The notes under the pieces are model-generated. The model had not been told where the DNA came from. It was given only the letters and a program-made list of their open reading frames with translations, and made no database searches. From Paraburkholderia sp. BCC1886 (GTDB lineage Bacteria; Pseudomonadota; Gammaproteobacteria; Burkholderiales; Burkholderiaceae), in assembly GCF_900996245.1 (NCBI RefSeq), contig NZ_CAAJGK010000052.1:186001-250000 (forward strand): 64,000 nucleotides of DNA, in the 5' to 3' direction. The translations under genes were made by a program, and so were the position numbers. Shown here in pieces: positions 19,410-28,425 of the stretch (positions are counted from its first letter, which is position 1; every line of letters starts with the position of its first letter).

Positions 19410-20450
19410 TCAGCCCCTCTGCGGCGTCCATTTCAGCGACGCCGACATTTCCTCCGCCGGCTGCAGCACGCAGCCGCCGACATGCTCGCGCGATCCCACC
19501 GTGTTGAAGCAATCGGTCGTGTTCGTCACCGGTTCCACGCAAAGCTGCGTGTCGTTGGCCGGCGCAAAAATCACCATGTGATCGAACGGCGCGTCGGCCG
19601 TCAGCGTCAGTTGCCGAAGCTCGTCGGGCCATGCGATCGTCGCCTCGCGCGACCAGTTCGCGAAGTTGTTGTCCAGATCGAACGCGTCCGGCGACATGCC
19701 TTCGCGCAATGCATCGACTGCCGGATGCGCGCCGAGTCGCGTGGGCAGCACGTCGGCATCCGCATGCCACATTGCCTGCACATCGGCATGAACGCGCGTC
19801 GCTGCAGTGCGCGGATAGTACGGGTGATGTCCCATGCCGAACGGCATCGCCCTGTCGGCGAGATTGCACGCCGATAACGTGATGCCGAGCGCACCGTCGA
19901 TCAACTCGATACGCTGGCTTGCCCGATAACCGAACGGCCAGTCGCCCGGCACGCGCGCGTCGGGCACGTGCTCGAAATGCAACTCCACCGAACTCGCCGT
20001 GCGCGCGCCCACTGTCCACGGACGACGCCATGCATTGCCATGCAAGGCATGCGCGAAGCGCGGGTCGTTGCCGCTCAGATCGACGGTGACGCCGTCGAAT
20101 TCGAAGCGCGCATCGCGAATGCGATTGCAATACGGAAACAGCGGAAAGCTCGCCATTCTCAGCGGATCGCGCAGTTCGAAGGCGGCGGTCGTCGCCGGTC
20201 TCAGCCAGTGTTGCAGACCAGCCGGCGTGACTTCATAGAAGGCGGCCAGCGCGCCGCCCAACTCGGGCGCGACCACGACACGCAACGCGCCGGCGGACAA
20301 TGTGACGAGTGTCGGCGCGATCGCGGGGTCGTCGAGCCAGGCGAGCTCGGTCCCGGCGGTAATCGCCGCGGCGGTCGGGGACTCGGCGGTCGGGGACTCG
20401 GCGGTCGGTGACTCAATGGTGCGGGTCGGATTCAGGGAAACGTCGCGCAT
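19410..20450 (-). CDS. Aldose 1-epimerase (mutarotase)
   Basis: 346 residues of the galactose-mutarotase fold. The catalytic His residues are visible in HALHGNAW and GMGHHPYYP, and the catalytic base Glu in CVEPVTNTTDCFN. The enzyme interconverts alpha and beta anomers of hexoses or pentoses so that transported sugar can be phosphorylated. It is divergent from the LacI regulator and the sugar transporter operon, which fits a shared sugar pathway. The N-terminal 30 residues carry three copies of ESPTA from a 15-bp tandem repeat. The ATG at 20450 lacks a strong ribosome site, and a start after the repeats is possible. Confidence 0.85.
   Translation of the reverse strand: MRDVSLNPTRTIESPTAESPTAESPTAAAITAGTELAWLDDPAIAPTLVTLSAGALRVVVAPELGGALAAFYEVTPAGLQHWLRPATTAAFELRDPLRMASFPLFPYCNRIRDARFEFDGVTVDLSGNDPRFAHALHGNAWRRPWTVGARTASSVELHFEHVPDARVPGDWPFGYRASQRIELIDGALGITLSACNLADRAMPFGMGHHPYYPRTAATRVHADVQAMWHADADVLPTRLGAHPAVDALREGMSPDAFDLDNNFANWSREATIAWPDELRQLTLTADAPFDHMVIFAPANDTQLCVEPVTNTTDCFNTVGSREHVGGCVLQPAEEMSASLKWTPQRG
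20371..20415 (-). repeat. Three 15-bp tandem repeats in the mutarotase N-terminus
   Basis: Units 20371-20385, 20386-20400 and 20401-20415 (GCGGTCGGGGACTCG, the last with two changes) encode three ESPTA copies. They lie before the conserved fold, so copy number can vary without affecting catalysis. Confidence 0.85.
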
Positions 20451-20587
20451 GATCAGAAAAGGCGGGGCCTCAGGCGGGTGGCGGGTACGCGCATCGATGT
20501 CTCCTCATATCGTGCCGCGCCCAGTGCGCGGCCGGCGAACCTCGAGGTTCGCGCGACCGAGAATCGCATGCCGAAACGCTTCGGTCA

Positions 20588-20603
20588 ATATTATTAGTAA
20601 TAA
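20588..20603. promoter_or_regulatory. Candidate LacI-type operator 1
   Basis: ATATTATTAGT (20588-20598) within the perfect odd palindrome TTATTAGTAATAA (20591-20603). It is in the divergent promoter region between the mutarotase and LacI genes. The core ATATTATTA recurs at 20675 and, inverted, at 21819. Confidence 0.55.
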
Positions 20604-20674
20604 ATTTGTCGGGCAGTGCTTTCCGATCCTGACCAAACCTCCCAAATGGCGGGTTAGCGCGCGTTGCCGCACGC

Positions 20675-20685
20675 ATATTATTAAT
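20675..20685. promoter_or_regulatory. Candidate LacI-type operator 2
   Basis: ATATTATTAAT, 69 bp upstream of the LacI-family start codon, sharing its nine-base core with the copies at 20588 and 21819. It would suit autoregulation. Confidence 0.45.
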
Positions 20686-20753
20686 GGTAACGTCGGCCTC
20701 ACGATGCCACTGGGCATGCTCCCGCCTTAGCGCCGCTCCGCGCGGCCCGCACA

Positions 20754-21839
20754 ATGAAAAAATCGACTCAACGCCGCCCGACCATGACCGACATCGCCAA
20801 GCTCACCGGCGTGTCGCAATCGACTGTCTCGTTGGTGCTGAACAACGCGACCGGCGCGAAATTCTCCGAGACCACTCGCAACAAGGTATTGAAGGCTGCG
20901 CAGGACCTCGGCTATCGCCTGTCGCTGCGCGAATCCCTGCCGCAGACGGGCGCCGACGAACGCAATCTGATCGTCTATCTCGCCGATGAAATCTCGACCA
21001 GCCCGCATCCGGTCGTCAACATCGACGGCGCGCGCGACGCGGCCTACGCGAGCGGCAAGATGCTCGCGGTCTATTCGACGCACGGCAATGCCGACATCGA
21101 AAAGCAGGTGCTCGACACCGCGCTATCGAACCCGCACGTATTCGGCGTGATCTACGCGACCGTCTATACGCGCAAGGTCGGTTTGCCGGCGGCGCTCTCC
21201 AAAGTGCCCACCGTACTGCTGAACTGCTACACGAGCGATGGCGGCGTGTCCTCGGTGGTCCCCGCCGAAGTGGCCGGCGGCCATCTGGCCACCGATTATC
21301 TGCTGCAAGGCGGCCATCGGCGCATCGCGTATATCAATGGCGAGCCGTGGCAGGACGCCGCGCGCGACCGCCTGCGAGGCTATCGCACCGCGCTCGCCAC
21401 CGCCGATCTGCCCTACGCGCCGGAGCTGGTGCGCGACGGCGACTGGAGTTCGGGGCTCGGCTTCGAACTGACGCTCTCGCTGATGCGCGAGCCCAATCCG
21501 CCGACGGCGATTTTCTGCGCCAACGACCTCACCGCGATCGGCGCGATCGAAGCGCTCAAGCAACTCGGCATGCGGGTGCCCGACGACGTCTCGGTGCTCG
21601 GTTACGACGATCAGGAAATTGCCCGCCACACGCATCCGCCACTTTCCACCGTCGTGCTGCCGAACTACGAACTGGGACGCTGGGCCGTCGAGACGCTTTT
21701 GCAGGAGGAACAGAACCGCGCCGCCGGCGCACCGGTGCGGCATCGCATGGTCAAGCTCGACGGACCGCTGGTCGAACGCGCGTCGGTCAGGGTAATTACC
21801 GAGGCGAAAAAACCCGCAATTAATAATATTAGTGATTGA
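20754..21839 (+). CDS. LacI family transcriptional repressor of the sugar transporter operon
   Basis: 361 residues. The N-terminal LacI HTH (MTDIAKLTGVSQSTVSLVLN, residues 11-30) with hinge helix is followed by a periplasmic-binding-protein-like sensor domain (about 65-340, with TAIFCANDLTAIGAIEAL and DVSVLGYDDQEIARHTHPPL). It should bind DNA as a dimer and release it on binding a sugar or sugar phosphate. The gene sits between a mutarotase gene and a ytfQRT-yjfF-like operon, and the same AT-rich motif lies in both flanking control regions, so it probably controls both. The last codons overlap operator 3. Confidence 0.9.
   Translation: MKKSTQRRPTMTDIAKLTGVSQSTVSLVLNNATGAKFSETTRNKVLKAAQDLGYRLSLRESLPQTGADERNLIVYLADEISTSPHPVVNIDGARDAAYASGKMLAVYSTHGNADIEKQVLDTALSNPHVFGVIYATVYTRKVGLPAALSKVPTVLLNCYTSDGGVSSVVPAEVAGGHLATDYLLQGGHRRIAYINGEPWQDAARDRLRGYRTALATADLPYAPELVRDGDWSSGLGFELTLSLMREPNPPTAIFCANDLTAIGAIEALKQLGMRVPDDVSVLGYDDQEIARHTHPPLSTVVLPNYELGRWAVETLLQEEQNRAAGAPVRHRMVKLDGPLVERASVRVITEAKKPAINNISD
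21819..21829. promoter_or_regulatory. Candidate LacI-type operator 3, before the sugar ABC operon
   Basis: ATTAATAATAT is the reverse complement of operator 2 (ATATTATTAAT). It overlaps the 3' end of the repressor gene, 145 bp upstream of the binding-protein start, where the transporter promoter should be. GGTCAAT flanks both this copy (inverted) and operator 1. Confidence 0.55.
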
Positions 21840-21973
21840 CCGATAATAATTCCGGGTGGAATAATCGGCACGACCGGTTGGGGCGAACCTGCTTCATCGC
21901 GACGACCGGACCAGCAGGCCCAGAAGTACTAAAAGCAAATACACCTACCTCACCAAGGTACTGGAGGAAGACA

Positions 21974-22993
21974 ATGGCGTCGCTCAACACGCAGTCGCGC
22001 AAGCACGCGCGCAAGCAACAGATTCGTCCGCTGGCGGGTTCCCTGCTGGCACTGGCCATCGGCCTCGGCGTCGCCACGGCACACGCCGACGACGCGCTGC
22101 CGAAGCTGCCCACTAAAACTCCGCTGAAGGTCGGTTTCGCGCAAACGGAGAGCAACAATCCGTGGCGTCTGGCCGAAACCAAAAGCTTCAAGGACATCGC
22201 CGCCAAATGCGGCTGGCAGGTCGTGATGACCGACGCCAACGGCTCCAACTCCAAACAGGTCTCGGACATTCAAAGCATGATCGCGCAGCACGTCGATCTG
22301 CTGGTGTTCCCGCCGCGCGAAGAAAAGCCGCTTGCACCCATCGTGCTGCAAGCCAAAAAGGCCGGCATTCCGGTGATCCTGGTCGACCGCGACGTCGACC
22401 AGTCGGTCGCCAAGGCGGGCCGCGACTACATCACGTTCATCGGTTCGGACTTCATCGATCAGGGCCATCGCGCGGGCGACTGGCTGGTCAAGGCGACCGG
22501 CGGCAAGGCGAAGATCATCGAACTCGAAGGGACGACCGGCGCCTCCGCGGCGAACGATCGCAAGAAGGGTTTCGACGAAGTGATCGCGAAAAACCCGGGC
22601 ATGTCGATCATCGCTTCGCAAAGCGGCGACTTCGCGCGCGACAAGGGTCGTCAGGTGATGGAAACGCTGCTGCAGGCGCATCCGGACGTGACCGCGGTCT
22701 ACGCGCATAACGACGAAATGGCGCTCGGCGCGATCGCGGCGATCAAGGCCGCCGGCAAGCAGCCGGGCAAGGATATCCAGGTCGTGACGATCGACGGCAC
22801 CAAGGGCGGCATGGATGCGATCGCCGCCGGCGAACTCGGCGCGAGCGTGCAGTCGAGCCCGTTCTTCGGCCCGCTCGCTTGCGACGTGGCGCAGCGGTAC
22901 GCGAAGGGCGAGAAGATCCCGACGTGGGTCAAGGTCTCCGATCGTTTCTACGACAAGAGCAACGTGCAGCAGAACATGCAGTACGGCTACTGA
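21974..22993 (+). CDS. ytfQ: Sugar ABC transporter substrate-binding protein (YtfQ-like, galactofuranose type)
   Basis: 339 residues with a signal peptide (LLALAIGLGVATAHADD) and a type-I periplasmic binding fold. It follows E. coli YtfQ closely in key stretches: GFAQTESNNPWRLAETKSFK, GTTGASAANDRKKGF, SQSGDFARDKGRQVMETLL, YAHNDEMALGAI. YtfQ binds galactofuranose; related proteins bind arabinose or fructose, so the exact sugar is uncertain. The ATG at 21974 follows GGAGGAAGACA. It is first in the transporter operon and separated from the ATPase gene by a 337-bp gap with a hairpin, as is common where more binding protein is needed. Confidence 0.88.
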   Translation: MASLNTQSRKHARKQQIRPLAGSLLALAIGLGVATAHADDALPKLPTKTPLKVGFAQTESNNPWRLAETKSFKDIAAKCGWQVVMTDANGSNSKQVSDIQSMIAQHVDLLVFPPREEKPLAPIVLQAKKAGIPVILVDRDVDQSVAKAGRDYITFIGSDFIDQGHRAGDWLVKATGGKAKIIELEGTTGASAANDRKKGFDEVIAKNPGMSIIASQSGDFARDKGRQVMETLLQAHPDVTAVYAHNDEMALGAIAAIKAAGKQPGKDIQVVTIDGTKGGMDAIAAGELGASVQSSPFFGPLACDVAQRYAKGEKIPTWVKVSDRFYDKSNVQQNMQYGY

Positions 22994-23042
22994 TCGCGTC
23001 GATCAGGCAGGGCGCCGCATACGAGCGGCGCGCTGGTTTTAG

Positions 23043-23093
23043 CGGCGATACCGCTGCAGGTACCGACTCTCTCACCGGATCGCGGTATCGCCG
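23043..23093 (+). terminator. Inverted repeat between ytfQ and ytfR, candidate attenuator or RNA-stabilising hairpin
   Basis: CGGCGATACCGC (23043-23054) and GCGGTATCGCCG (23082-23093) form a perfect 12-bp stem with a 27-nt loop, and no T-run follows. It could stop part of transcription or protect the binding-protein message from 3' decay, lowering ATPase and permease levels. The rest of the 22994-23330 gap holds no gene. Confidence 0.5.
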
Positions 23094-23330
23094 TGCAGGA
23101 CGTTTCCGCTCCGAATCGAACTCCTCGGGGAGCGGTGACGGGAGGGGTTCGAAGCGACGCGCCCGTGGCTGCACGAGCCGTCGCTTCGCTTTTATGCCGC
23201 GATAGCGGTCATCCGGCGCCTGGGCTTCCAGCACCTCGGTTTGCCGCCACCGCTCGCGCATCGCCATTCACGCGTGCCGCTCGCGCGGATCAACCGCAGC
23301 ACAGGCAGTACACGCATCAGGAGAACACCC

Positions 23331-24956
23331 GTGACGGAATCCGGCACGCAGACAACGCACTCTCCCCTTCCCCGCACGCCCCTGCTGGAGATGCAGGACA
23401 TCGGCATCAGCTTCGGCGGCGTCGCCGCGTTGCGCAGCGCGAATCTCAGCGTCGCCGCGGGCGAAGTGCACGCGCTGATCGGCCAGAACGGCGCCGGAAA
23501 ATCGACCATGATCAAGATCCTGACCGGCGCGTATCGGCGCGGCTCGGGCAGCGTGCGTTTCGAGGGTCGCGAGGTGGATTTCCGCACCCCGAAACAGGCG
23601 CGTGAAGCCGGCATCAGCACCATCTATCAGGAGATCAACCTGGTGCCGTTCCGCTCGGTCGCGGAAAACATTTTTCTTGGCCGCGAGCCGCGCCGCTTCG
23701 GTCTGATCGACTGGCGCGCGGTGCAGCAGCGCGCTAGCGCGTTGCTCGACTCGTTCGGCTTGCAGATCGACGTAAAGAAACCGGTGAGCCGCTATTCGAC
23801 CGCGATCCAGCAGATGGTGGCGCTGGCACGCGCGGTCTCGTCGGACGCGAAGATGGTCATCATGGACGAGTCCACTTCGTCGCTCGACGAACGCGAAGTG
23901 GAACTGCTGTTCAACGTGGTGCGCAAGCTGCGCGACGACGGCCGCGCGGTGATCTTCGTGTCGCATCGGCTCGACGAGCTTTACGCGCTGTGCGACCGCG
24001 TCACCGTGATGCGCGACGGCCAGACGGTCGCGCAAAGCAGCATGCAGGAGATGGACAAGCTGCAACTCGTCACGACCATGCTCGGCCGCACGCTCGCCGC
24101 CGTCGTGCAGGAAGATGCCGCCGCGCGCGAAGCGAATCTGGCGCGGCGCGGCAAGCAGGTGATCGCCGCCACGAACCTCAGCGCGCATCCGAAGGTGAAC
24201 GACGTCTCGCTCGACGTCCACGCGGGTGAAGCCGTCGGTCTCGCCGGTCTGCTCGGCTCGGGCCGCACCGAAACCATGCGTCTGATGTTCGGCGCCGATC
24301 CGATGACGCACGGCAGCCTCTCGGTCGACGGCGCGGCCGTCGCGCTGAAGTCGCCGAAGGACGCGATCGCGCGCGGCATGGCCTATCTCACCGAAGACCG
24401 CAAAGCCGAAGGCATCGTCCCGGAACTGTCGGTGCGCGACAACCTCACGCTGGTCTGCCTGCGCACGCTGACGAAAAACGGCGTGGTGGACGTGAAAAAG
24501 CAGCAGGCGATCGTCGATCGCTTCATCGCGTCGCTCGGTATCAAGCTGCGCTCGGCCGATCAGCCGATTCGCGAACTGTCCGGCGGCAATCAGCAGAAGG
24601 TGTTGCTCGCGCGCTGGCTCGCCGCCGAACCGTCGCTGCTGCTGCTCGACGAACCGACGCGCGGCATCGACGTCGGCGCCAAAGCGGACGTCGCGAAGAT
24701 CGTCCGCGAATTGCGCGATGCGGGCCTGGCCGTGTTGTTGTCCGCGTCCGAACTCGAAGAACTCACGGCAGTGGCCGATCGCGCGGTCGTGATCCGCGAT
24801 GGCCGCACCGTCGCCGAACTGAACGGCGCCGACATGAGCGAGACCGCGATCATGGACGCCATCGCCTACGGCAGCGAGGGGCATTCCGCTCTCGTCGACG
24901 CCGCGCAGGCCTCACACATCGAAGACGCGCTGGAGGGCGACCGTCATGGCGCTTAA
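23331..24956 (+). CDS. ytfR: Sugar ABC transporter ATP-binding protein (YtfR-like, two ABC domains)
   Basis: 541 residues with two fused ABC modules, as in MglA/RbsA/YtfR. Module 1 has Walker A GQNGAGKST, a degenerate signature (SRYSTAIQQM) and Walker B MVIMDESTSS. Module 2 has an altered P-loop (GLLGSGRTE) but a canonical LSGGNQQK signature and Walker B LLLLDEPTRG. Alternating degenerate sites are usual in this class. It energises sugar uptake through YtfT and YjfF. The GTG at 23331 follows AGGAGAACACCC. The 3' end overlaps the next gene by 11 bp, showing tight coupling. Confidence 0.92.
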   Translation: MTESGTQTTHSPLPRTPLLEMQDIGISFGGVAALRSANLSVAAGEVHALIGQNGAGKSTMIKILTGAYRRGSGSVRFEGREVDFRTPKQAREAGISTIYQEINLVPFRSVAENIFLGREPRRFGLIDWRAVQQRASALLDSFGLQIDVKKPVSRYSTAIQQMVALARAVSSDAKMVIMDESTSSLDEREVELLFNVVRKLRDDGRAVIFVSHRLDELYALCDRVTVMRDGQTVAQSSMQEMDKLQLVTTMLGRTLAAVVQEDAAAREANLARRGKQVIAATNLSAHPKVNDVSLDVHAGEAVGLAGLLGSGRTETMRLMFGADPMTHGSLSVDGAAVALKSPKDAIARGMAYLTEDRKAEGIVPELSVRDNLTLVCLRTLTKNGVVDVKKQQAIVDRFIASLGIKLRSADQPIRELSGGNQQKVLLARWLAAEPSLLLLDEPTRGIDVGAKADVAKIVRELRDAGLAVLLSASELEELTAVADRAVVIRDGRTVAELNGADMSETAIMDAIAYGSEGHSALVDAAQASHIEDALEGDRHGA

Positions 24957-25980
24957 GTTACATACCGATTCCCTGTCCGCCGAACCGTCGCGCGGCGACA
25001 CCGCGGCGCTCGCCGCTGCGCCGCGTGTCAAGCCCGCCACCACCGTGCAGAAATGGCGCCGCCTCGCGATGCAACGCGAAGTGATCGTGCTGCTGGCCAT
25101 GGTGCTGTTCAACCTGATCTTCACGCCGCATTTCTGGTCGCTGCAAACCTTTAACGTGAACATGACCCAGGTGGTGACGATCGTGATCGTCGGCATCGGC
25201 ATGACGCTGGTGGTGGCGACGGGCGGGATCGATCTGTCGGTGGGCGCGTCGATGGCGATTTCCGGTGCGCTCGCGCCGATGCTGTTCCTCAATATCGCGG
25301 GGCCCGGCGGCATCGCGCTCGCCTTCGTGCTGCCGGTGCTGGCCGCCGCGCTGTGCGGCGTGTTCAACGGCTGGCTGGTCACGAGGCTCGCGGTCCAGCC
25401 GATTGTCGCGACGCTGGTGCTGTTCATCGCCGGGCGCGGTATCGCGCAGGTCGTCACCGACGGCAGTCTGCAGGCGTTCAACACGCCGGCTTTCCAGTGG
25501 ATCGCGCTCGGCAAGGTCGCGGGCGTGCCCTTCCAGGTGCTGCTGATGCTGGCGCTGGTCGGCGTGTTCGTCTGGGTGGTGCGCAAGACGCTGTTCGGCC
25601 AGTACCTGCTGATTACCGGCGGCAACGAGAAGGCCGCGTATCTGTGCGGCGTGCCGACCGCGACCGTCAAGCTGATCGCCTACACACTGTGCGCGGCGCT
25701 GGCGGGCCTCGCCGGACTCATCTCGATCTCGGTGAATTCGTCGTCGGATGCGAACGTGGTCGGGCTCGGCGTCGAACTCGACGCGATCGCCGCGGTGGCC
25801 GTCGGCGGCACCGCGCTGACGGGCGGCAAGGCGTATATCGGCGGCACGCTCATCGGCGCGCTGATCATCCAGTTGCTGCGCTACACGCTGCTCGCGCACG
25901 GCATTCCCGATGCGGCGGCGCTGGTGGTCAAAGCCGGCATCATCGTCGCCGCGGTTTACGTGCAACGGCGCTCGCGCTGA
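24946..25980 (+). CDS. ytfT: Sugar ABC transporter permease (YtfT-like)
   Basis: 344 residues, a BPD_transp_2 permease with eight to ten hydrophobic helices, including the family motif GMTLVVATGGIDLSVGA and the later GTALTGGKAYIGGT. The N-terminal 35 residues are polar and cytoplasmic. Forms the membrane channel with the next gene product. It overlaps the ATPase gene by 11 bp and is followed by the second permease after 37 bp. Confidence 0.92.
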   Translation: MALKLHTDSLSAEPSRGDTAALAAAPRVKPATTVQKWRRLAMQREVIVLLAMVLFNLIFTPHFWSLQTFNVNMTQVVTIVIVGIGMTLVVATGGIDLSVGASMAISGALAPMLFLNIAGPGGIALAFVLPVLAAALCGVFNGWLVTRLAVQPIVATLVLFIAGRGIAQVVTDGSLQAFNTPAFQWIALGKVAGVPFQVLLMLALVGVFVWVVRKTLFGQYLLITGGNEKAAYLCGVPTATVKLIAYTLCAALAGLAGLISISVNSSSDANVVGLGVELDAIAAVAVGGTALTGGKAYIGGTLIGALIIQLLRYTLLAHGIPDAAALVVKAGIIVAAVYVQRRSR

Positions 25981-26017
25981 TGTCTGCGCTCATCCCGGAT
26001 ACTTCGGACTCTATGCG

Positions 26018-26974
26018 ATGAAAAAGAATCTCCCTCTCCTGCTGGCACTGGTCGCGCTGATCGTGCTCGGCCTCGTGCGCTACGAGCACTTCGCTTCGGC
26101 CTACAACATCAACTCGTTCTGGCGCTACAACTCGATGTTTGCGCTGATCTCGGTCGGCATGGCGTTCGTGATCATCACGGGCGGCATCGATCTGTCGGTG
26201 GGAACGGTGGCGGCCATGTCGAGCGTGGTCGCCGCGCTGGCCAGCAGCCACGGCACGTGGGCCGCGGTGCTGGCGGGATGCGTCGCGGGACTCGCAGTCG
26301 GCGTGCTGAACGGGATCATCATCACGCGGATGAAGATTCTGCCGTTCATCGTGACACTGGCGACGAGTCTGGGCGCGCATGGCGTTGCGCTGCTGCTGGG
26401 CAAGAACGATGCGGTGTCGATCGCGTCGGACTCGGGCTTCGGCAATTTTGGTCAAGGCGATCTGTTCGGGCTGCCGATTCCGGGCATCGTGGCAGTCGTC
26501 GCGGCTTTGGCTGGATGGGTCGCGCTGCGGAGTTCGCGGTTCGGGCGGCATTCGCTGGCTATCGGCGGCAGCGAGGAAGCCTCGCGCCTGATGGGCTTGA
26601 ACGTCGATCGCACGCTCGTGACGGCTTATGCGGTCAGTGGTCTGCTGGCCGGCATGGCGGGCGTGATTCTCGCTGCGCAGTTCGGCGCCGGTCAGCCGAA
26701 CGAAGGCGTGGGCTGGGAGTTGTTCGCGATCTCGGCCGTGGTGCTGGGCGGCACGTTGCTGACGGGCGGCGAAGGCTCGATTGCGATGACGATTGCCGGC
26801 GTATTGCTGCTCGGACTCGTGTTCAATCTGCTGAATTTCGAGAACGGGCTGGGTTTTATCAGCTTGTCGGCTTACTGGCAGTCGGTGATTCGCGGGGTGT
26901 TCCTGCTGCTCGTCATCGTGTTGCAGGCGAGAGTGCTGAAACAGCGGGGCGCGAAGCGCGCAGCGGCCGCGTGA
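26018..26974 (+). CDS. yjfF: Sugar ABC transporter permease (YjfF-like)
   Basis: 318 residues, a second BPD_transp_2 permease. It repeats the family motifs (GMAFVIITGGIDLSVGT; GGTLLTGGEGSIAMT) and, like YjfF, ends in a short basic tail. A heterodimer with the YtfT-like subunit is expected. The start is the ATG at 26018; the frame is open upstream inside the previous gene. It is the last gene of the operon; a long hairpin without T-run follows at 27074-27113. Confidence 0.9.
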   Translation: MKKNLPLLLALVALIVLGLVRYEHFASAYNINSFWRYNSMFALISVGMAFVIITGGIDLSVGTVAAMSSVVAALASSHGTWAAVLAGCVAGLAVGVLNGIIITRMKILPFIVTLATSLGAHGVALLLGKNDAVSIASDSGFGNFGQGDLFGLPIPGIVAVVAALAGWVALRSSRFGRHSLAIGGSEEASRLMGLNVDRTLVTAYAVSGLLAGMAGVILAAQFGAGQPNEGVGWELFAISAVVLGGTLLTGGEGSIAMTIAGVLLLGLVFNLLNFENGLGFISLSAYWQSVIRGVFLLLVIVLQARVLKQRGAKRAAAA

Positions 26975-27586
26975 AGCTCGAAGTAACCTTTATGCGAACC
27001 ATCTCCCGGCTTTACCGTCAGGCTAGTTGCTCTTAGTCGACACTGTATGACCCATCCCTGTGTACTCAAAAATGACCTGAAGTGCCGCGCGGTCAGTCGC
27101 GCGGCTTAAGGTCTTCATCACGCGACAGGTCGTTCGTTGCCGCGCACTTGCCGGGCTTTTGCCAGTTTTATCAGCAGGGTCAATGCTGCAGCGCACGGCG
27201 GGTTTCGGTATCATCCTGCCCATGCTGCCCGCGCGGCGCGCCTGAACGGCGCATCCCGGACAGCCGATGGCAGCCGCCCAGCGCGGCTTGCGCCGATCGC
27301 CGAAGCTGGCCCGAGCGCGACCGCAGCCACGCGCACACCGCATGTCGAGCCGCAGGTTTCCTGGCGCCGACCGTCTTGAAGCGGCGCCGGCGCATCCAGA
27401 TTCAGTAACCCGCTTCACCACGCACAACCACCGCGCCGCCGGCCACAAGCAGCGGGCGCGGTAAAATAGCCGATTGCGCGTTCCGCCCGGTGACGGGTTA
27501 CAGCAGCGTCGCGCAGCATCGCCCTTGCCGTGCCGGCCGGCTGAAAAACGACTGGCCGCCTTTGTTTTCGCACTATCCAAGAAGCC
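26975..27586. other. Gene-free region before fpr
   Basis: About 610 bp. Apart from the hairpin at 27074-27113 nothing was recognised. Long reading frames on either strand here are GC-driven, lack ribosome sites and have no recognisable composition. The fpr promoter should lie in its last 150 bp. Confidence 0.45.
27074..27113 (+). terminator. Long hairpin downstream of the sugar operon
   Basis: GCCGCGCG / CGCGCGGC with a six-base loop, extended on the outside by GACCT / AGGTC. It lies 100 bp past the last operon gene and lacks a T-run, so it could be a Rho-assisted end or a 3'-protecting hairpin. Confidence 0.45.
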
Positions 27587-28357
27587 ATGAGCAACCTGAA
27601 TCCACAAACCGTCCTGAGCGTCCATCATTGGACCGATACGCTTTTCAGCTTCACCTGCACGCGTGACCCGGCATTCCGTTTCGAGAACGGCCAGTTCACG
27701 ATGGTGGGCCTCGAAGTCGACGGCAAACCGCTGAGCCGCGCATACAGCCTCGCGAGCGCCAACTACGAAGAACACCTCGAATTCCTGAGCATCAAGGTGC
27801 AGGACGGCCCGCTGACATCGCGTCTGCAGCATCTGAAAGTCGGCGACCAGGTTCTGATCGGCAAGAAGCCGGTCGGCACGCTGATGGCCGACAACCTGCT
27901 GCCGGGCAAGACGCTATGGCTCCTGTCCACCGGCACCGGCCTCGCGCCGTTCATGTCGATCATCAAAGACCCGGACATTTACGACCGCTACGAGCGCGTG
28001 GTGCTGACCCATACCTGCCGTTTCGTCGATGAACTGGCCTACAAGGAATACATCACCGACCACCTGCCGGCGCACGAACACCTCGGCGAACTGGTGCAGG
28101 AAAAGCTGTTGTACTACCCGACGGTCACGCGCGAAGCGTTCCAGAACCGCGGCCGCATCACCGAACTGATCGAAACCGAAAAGCTGTTTGCCGATCTTGG
28201 CGTGCCGGGCTTCTCGCTCGAAAACGATCGCATCATGCTGTGTGGCAGCCCGCATATGTTGCGCGATACGCGCAAACTGCTCGACGACCTCGGCTTCGAG
28301 GAAGGCAGCAACAATTCGCCGGGTCACTACGTGGTCGAAAAGGCATTCGTCGGTTGA
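27587..28357 (+). CDS. fpr: Ferredoxin/flavodoxin-NADP+ reductase
   Basis: 256 residues, the usual length of bacterial class-I FPR. The FAD-binding motif RAYSLAS (about residue 50), the NADP motif STGTGLAPF, and the C-terminal GHYVVEKAFVG are present. The enzyme moves electrons between NADPH and ferredoxin or flavodoxin in the cytosol, often in oxidative-stress defence. It is a single-gene unit closed by a strong terminator. Confidence 0.93.
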   Translation: MSNLNPQTVLSVHHWTDTLFSFTCTRDPAFRFENGQFTMVGLEVDGKPLSRAYSLASANYEEHLEFLSIKVQDGPLTSRLQHLKVGDQVLIGKKPVGTLMADNLLPGKTLWLLSTGTGLAPFMSIIKDPDIYDRYERVVLTHTCRFVDELAYKEYITDHLPAHEHLGELVQEKLLYYPTVTREAFQNRGRITELIETEKLFADLGVPGFSLENDRIMLCGSPHMLRDTRKLLDDLGFEEGSNNSPGHYVVEKAFVG

Positions 28358-28397
28358 ACGCGAATGCAGATTGCCGCGGCCCTTGCCGCGCCGATTT

Positions 28398-28425
28398 AAA
28401 AAAGGAGCCTTCGGGCTCCTTTTTT
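28398..28425 (+). terminator. Rho-independent terminator of fpr
   Basis: Stem AAAAAGGAGCC / GGCTCCTTTTT with a short TTCG-type loop and six T residues, 41 bp past the stop codon. Confidence 0.93.

Noticed and set aside
27023..27832. 269-residue minus-strand frame before and over fpr
   Set aside because: It overlaps fpr in antisense, lacks a ribosome site and resembles no family.
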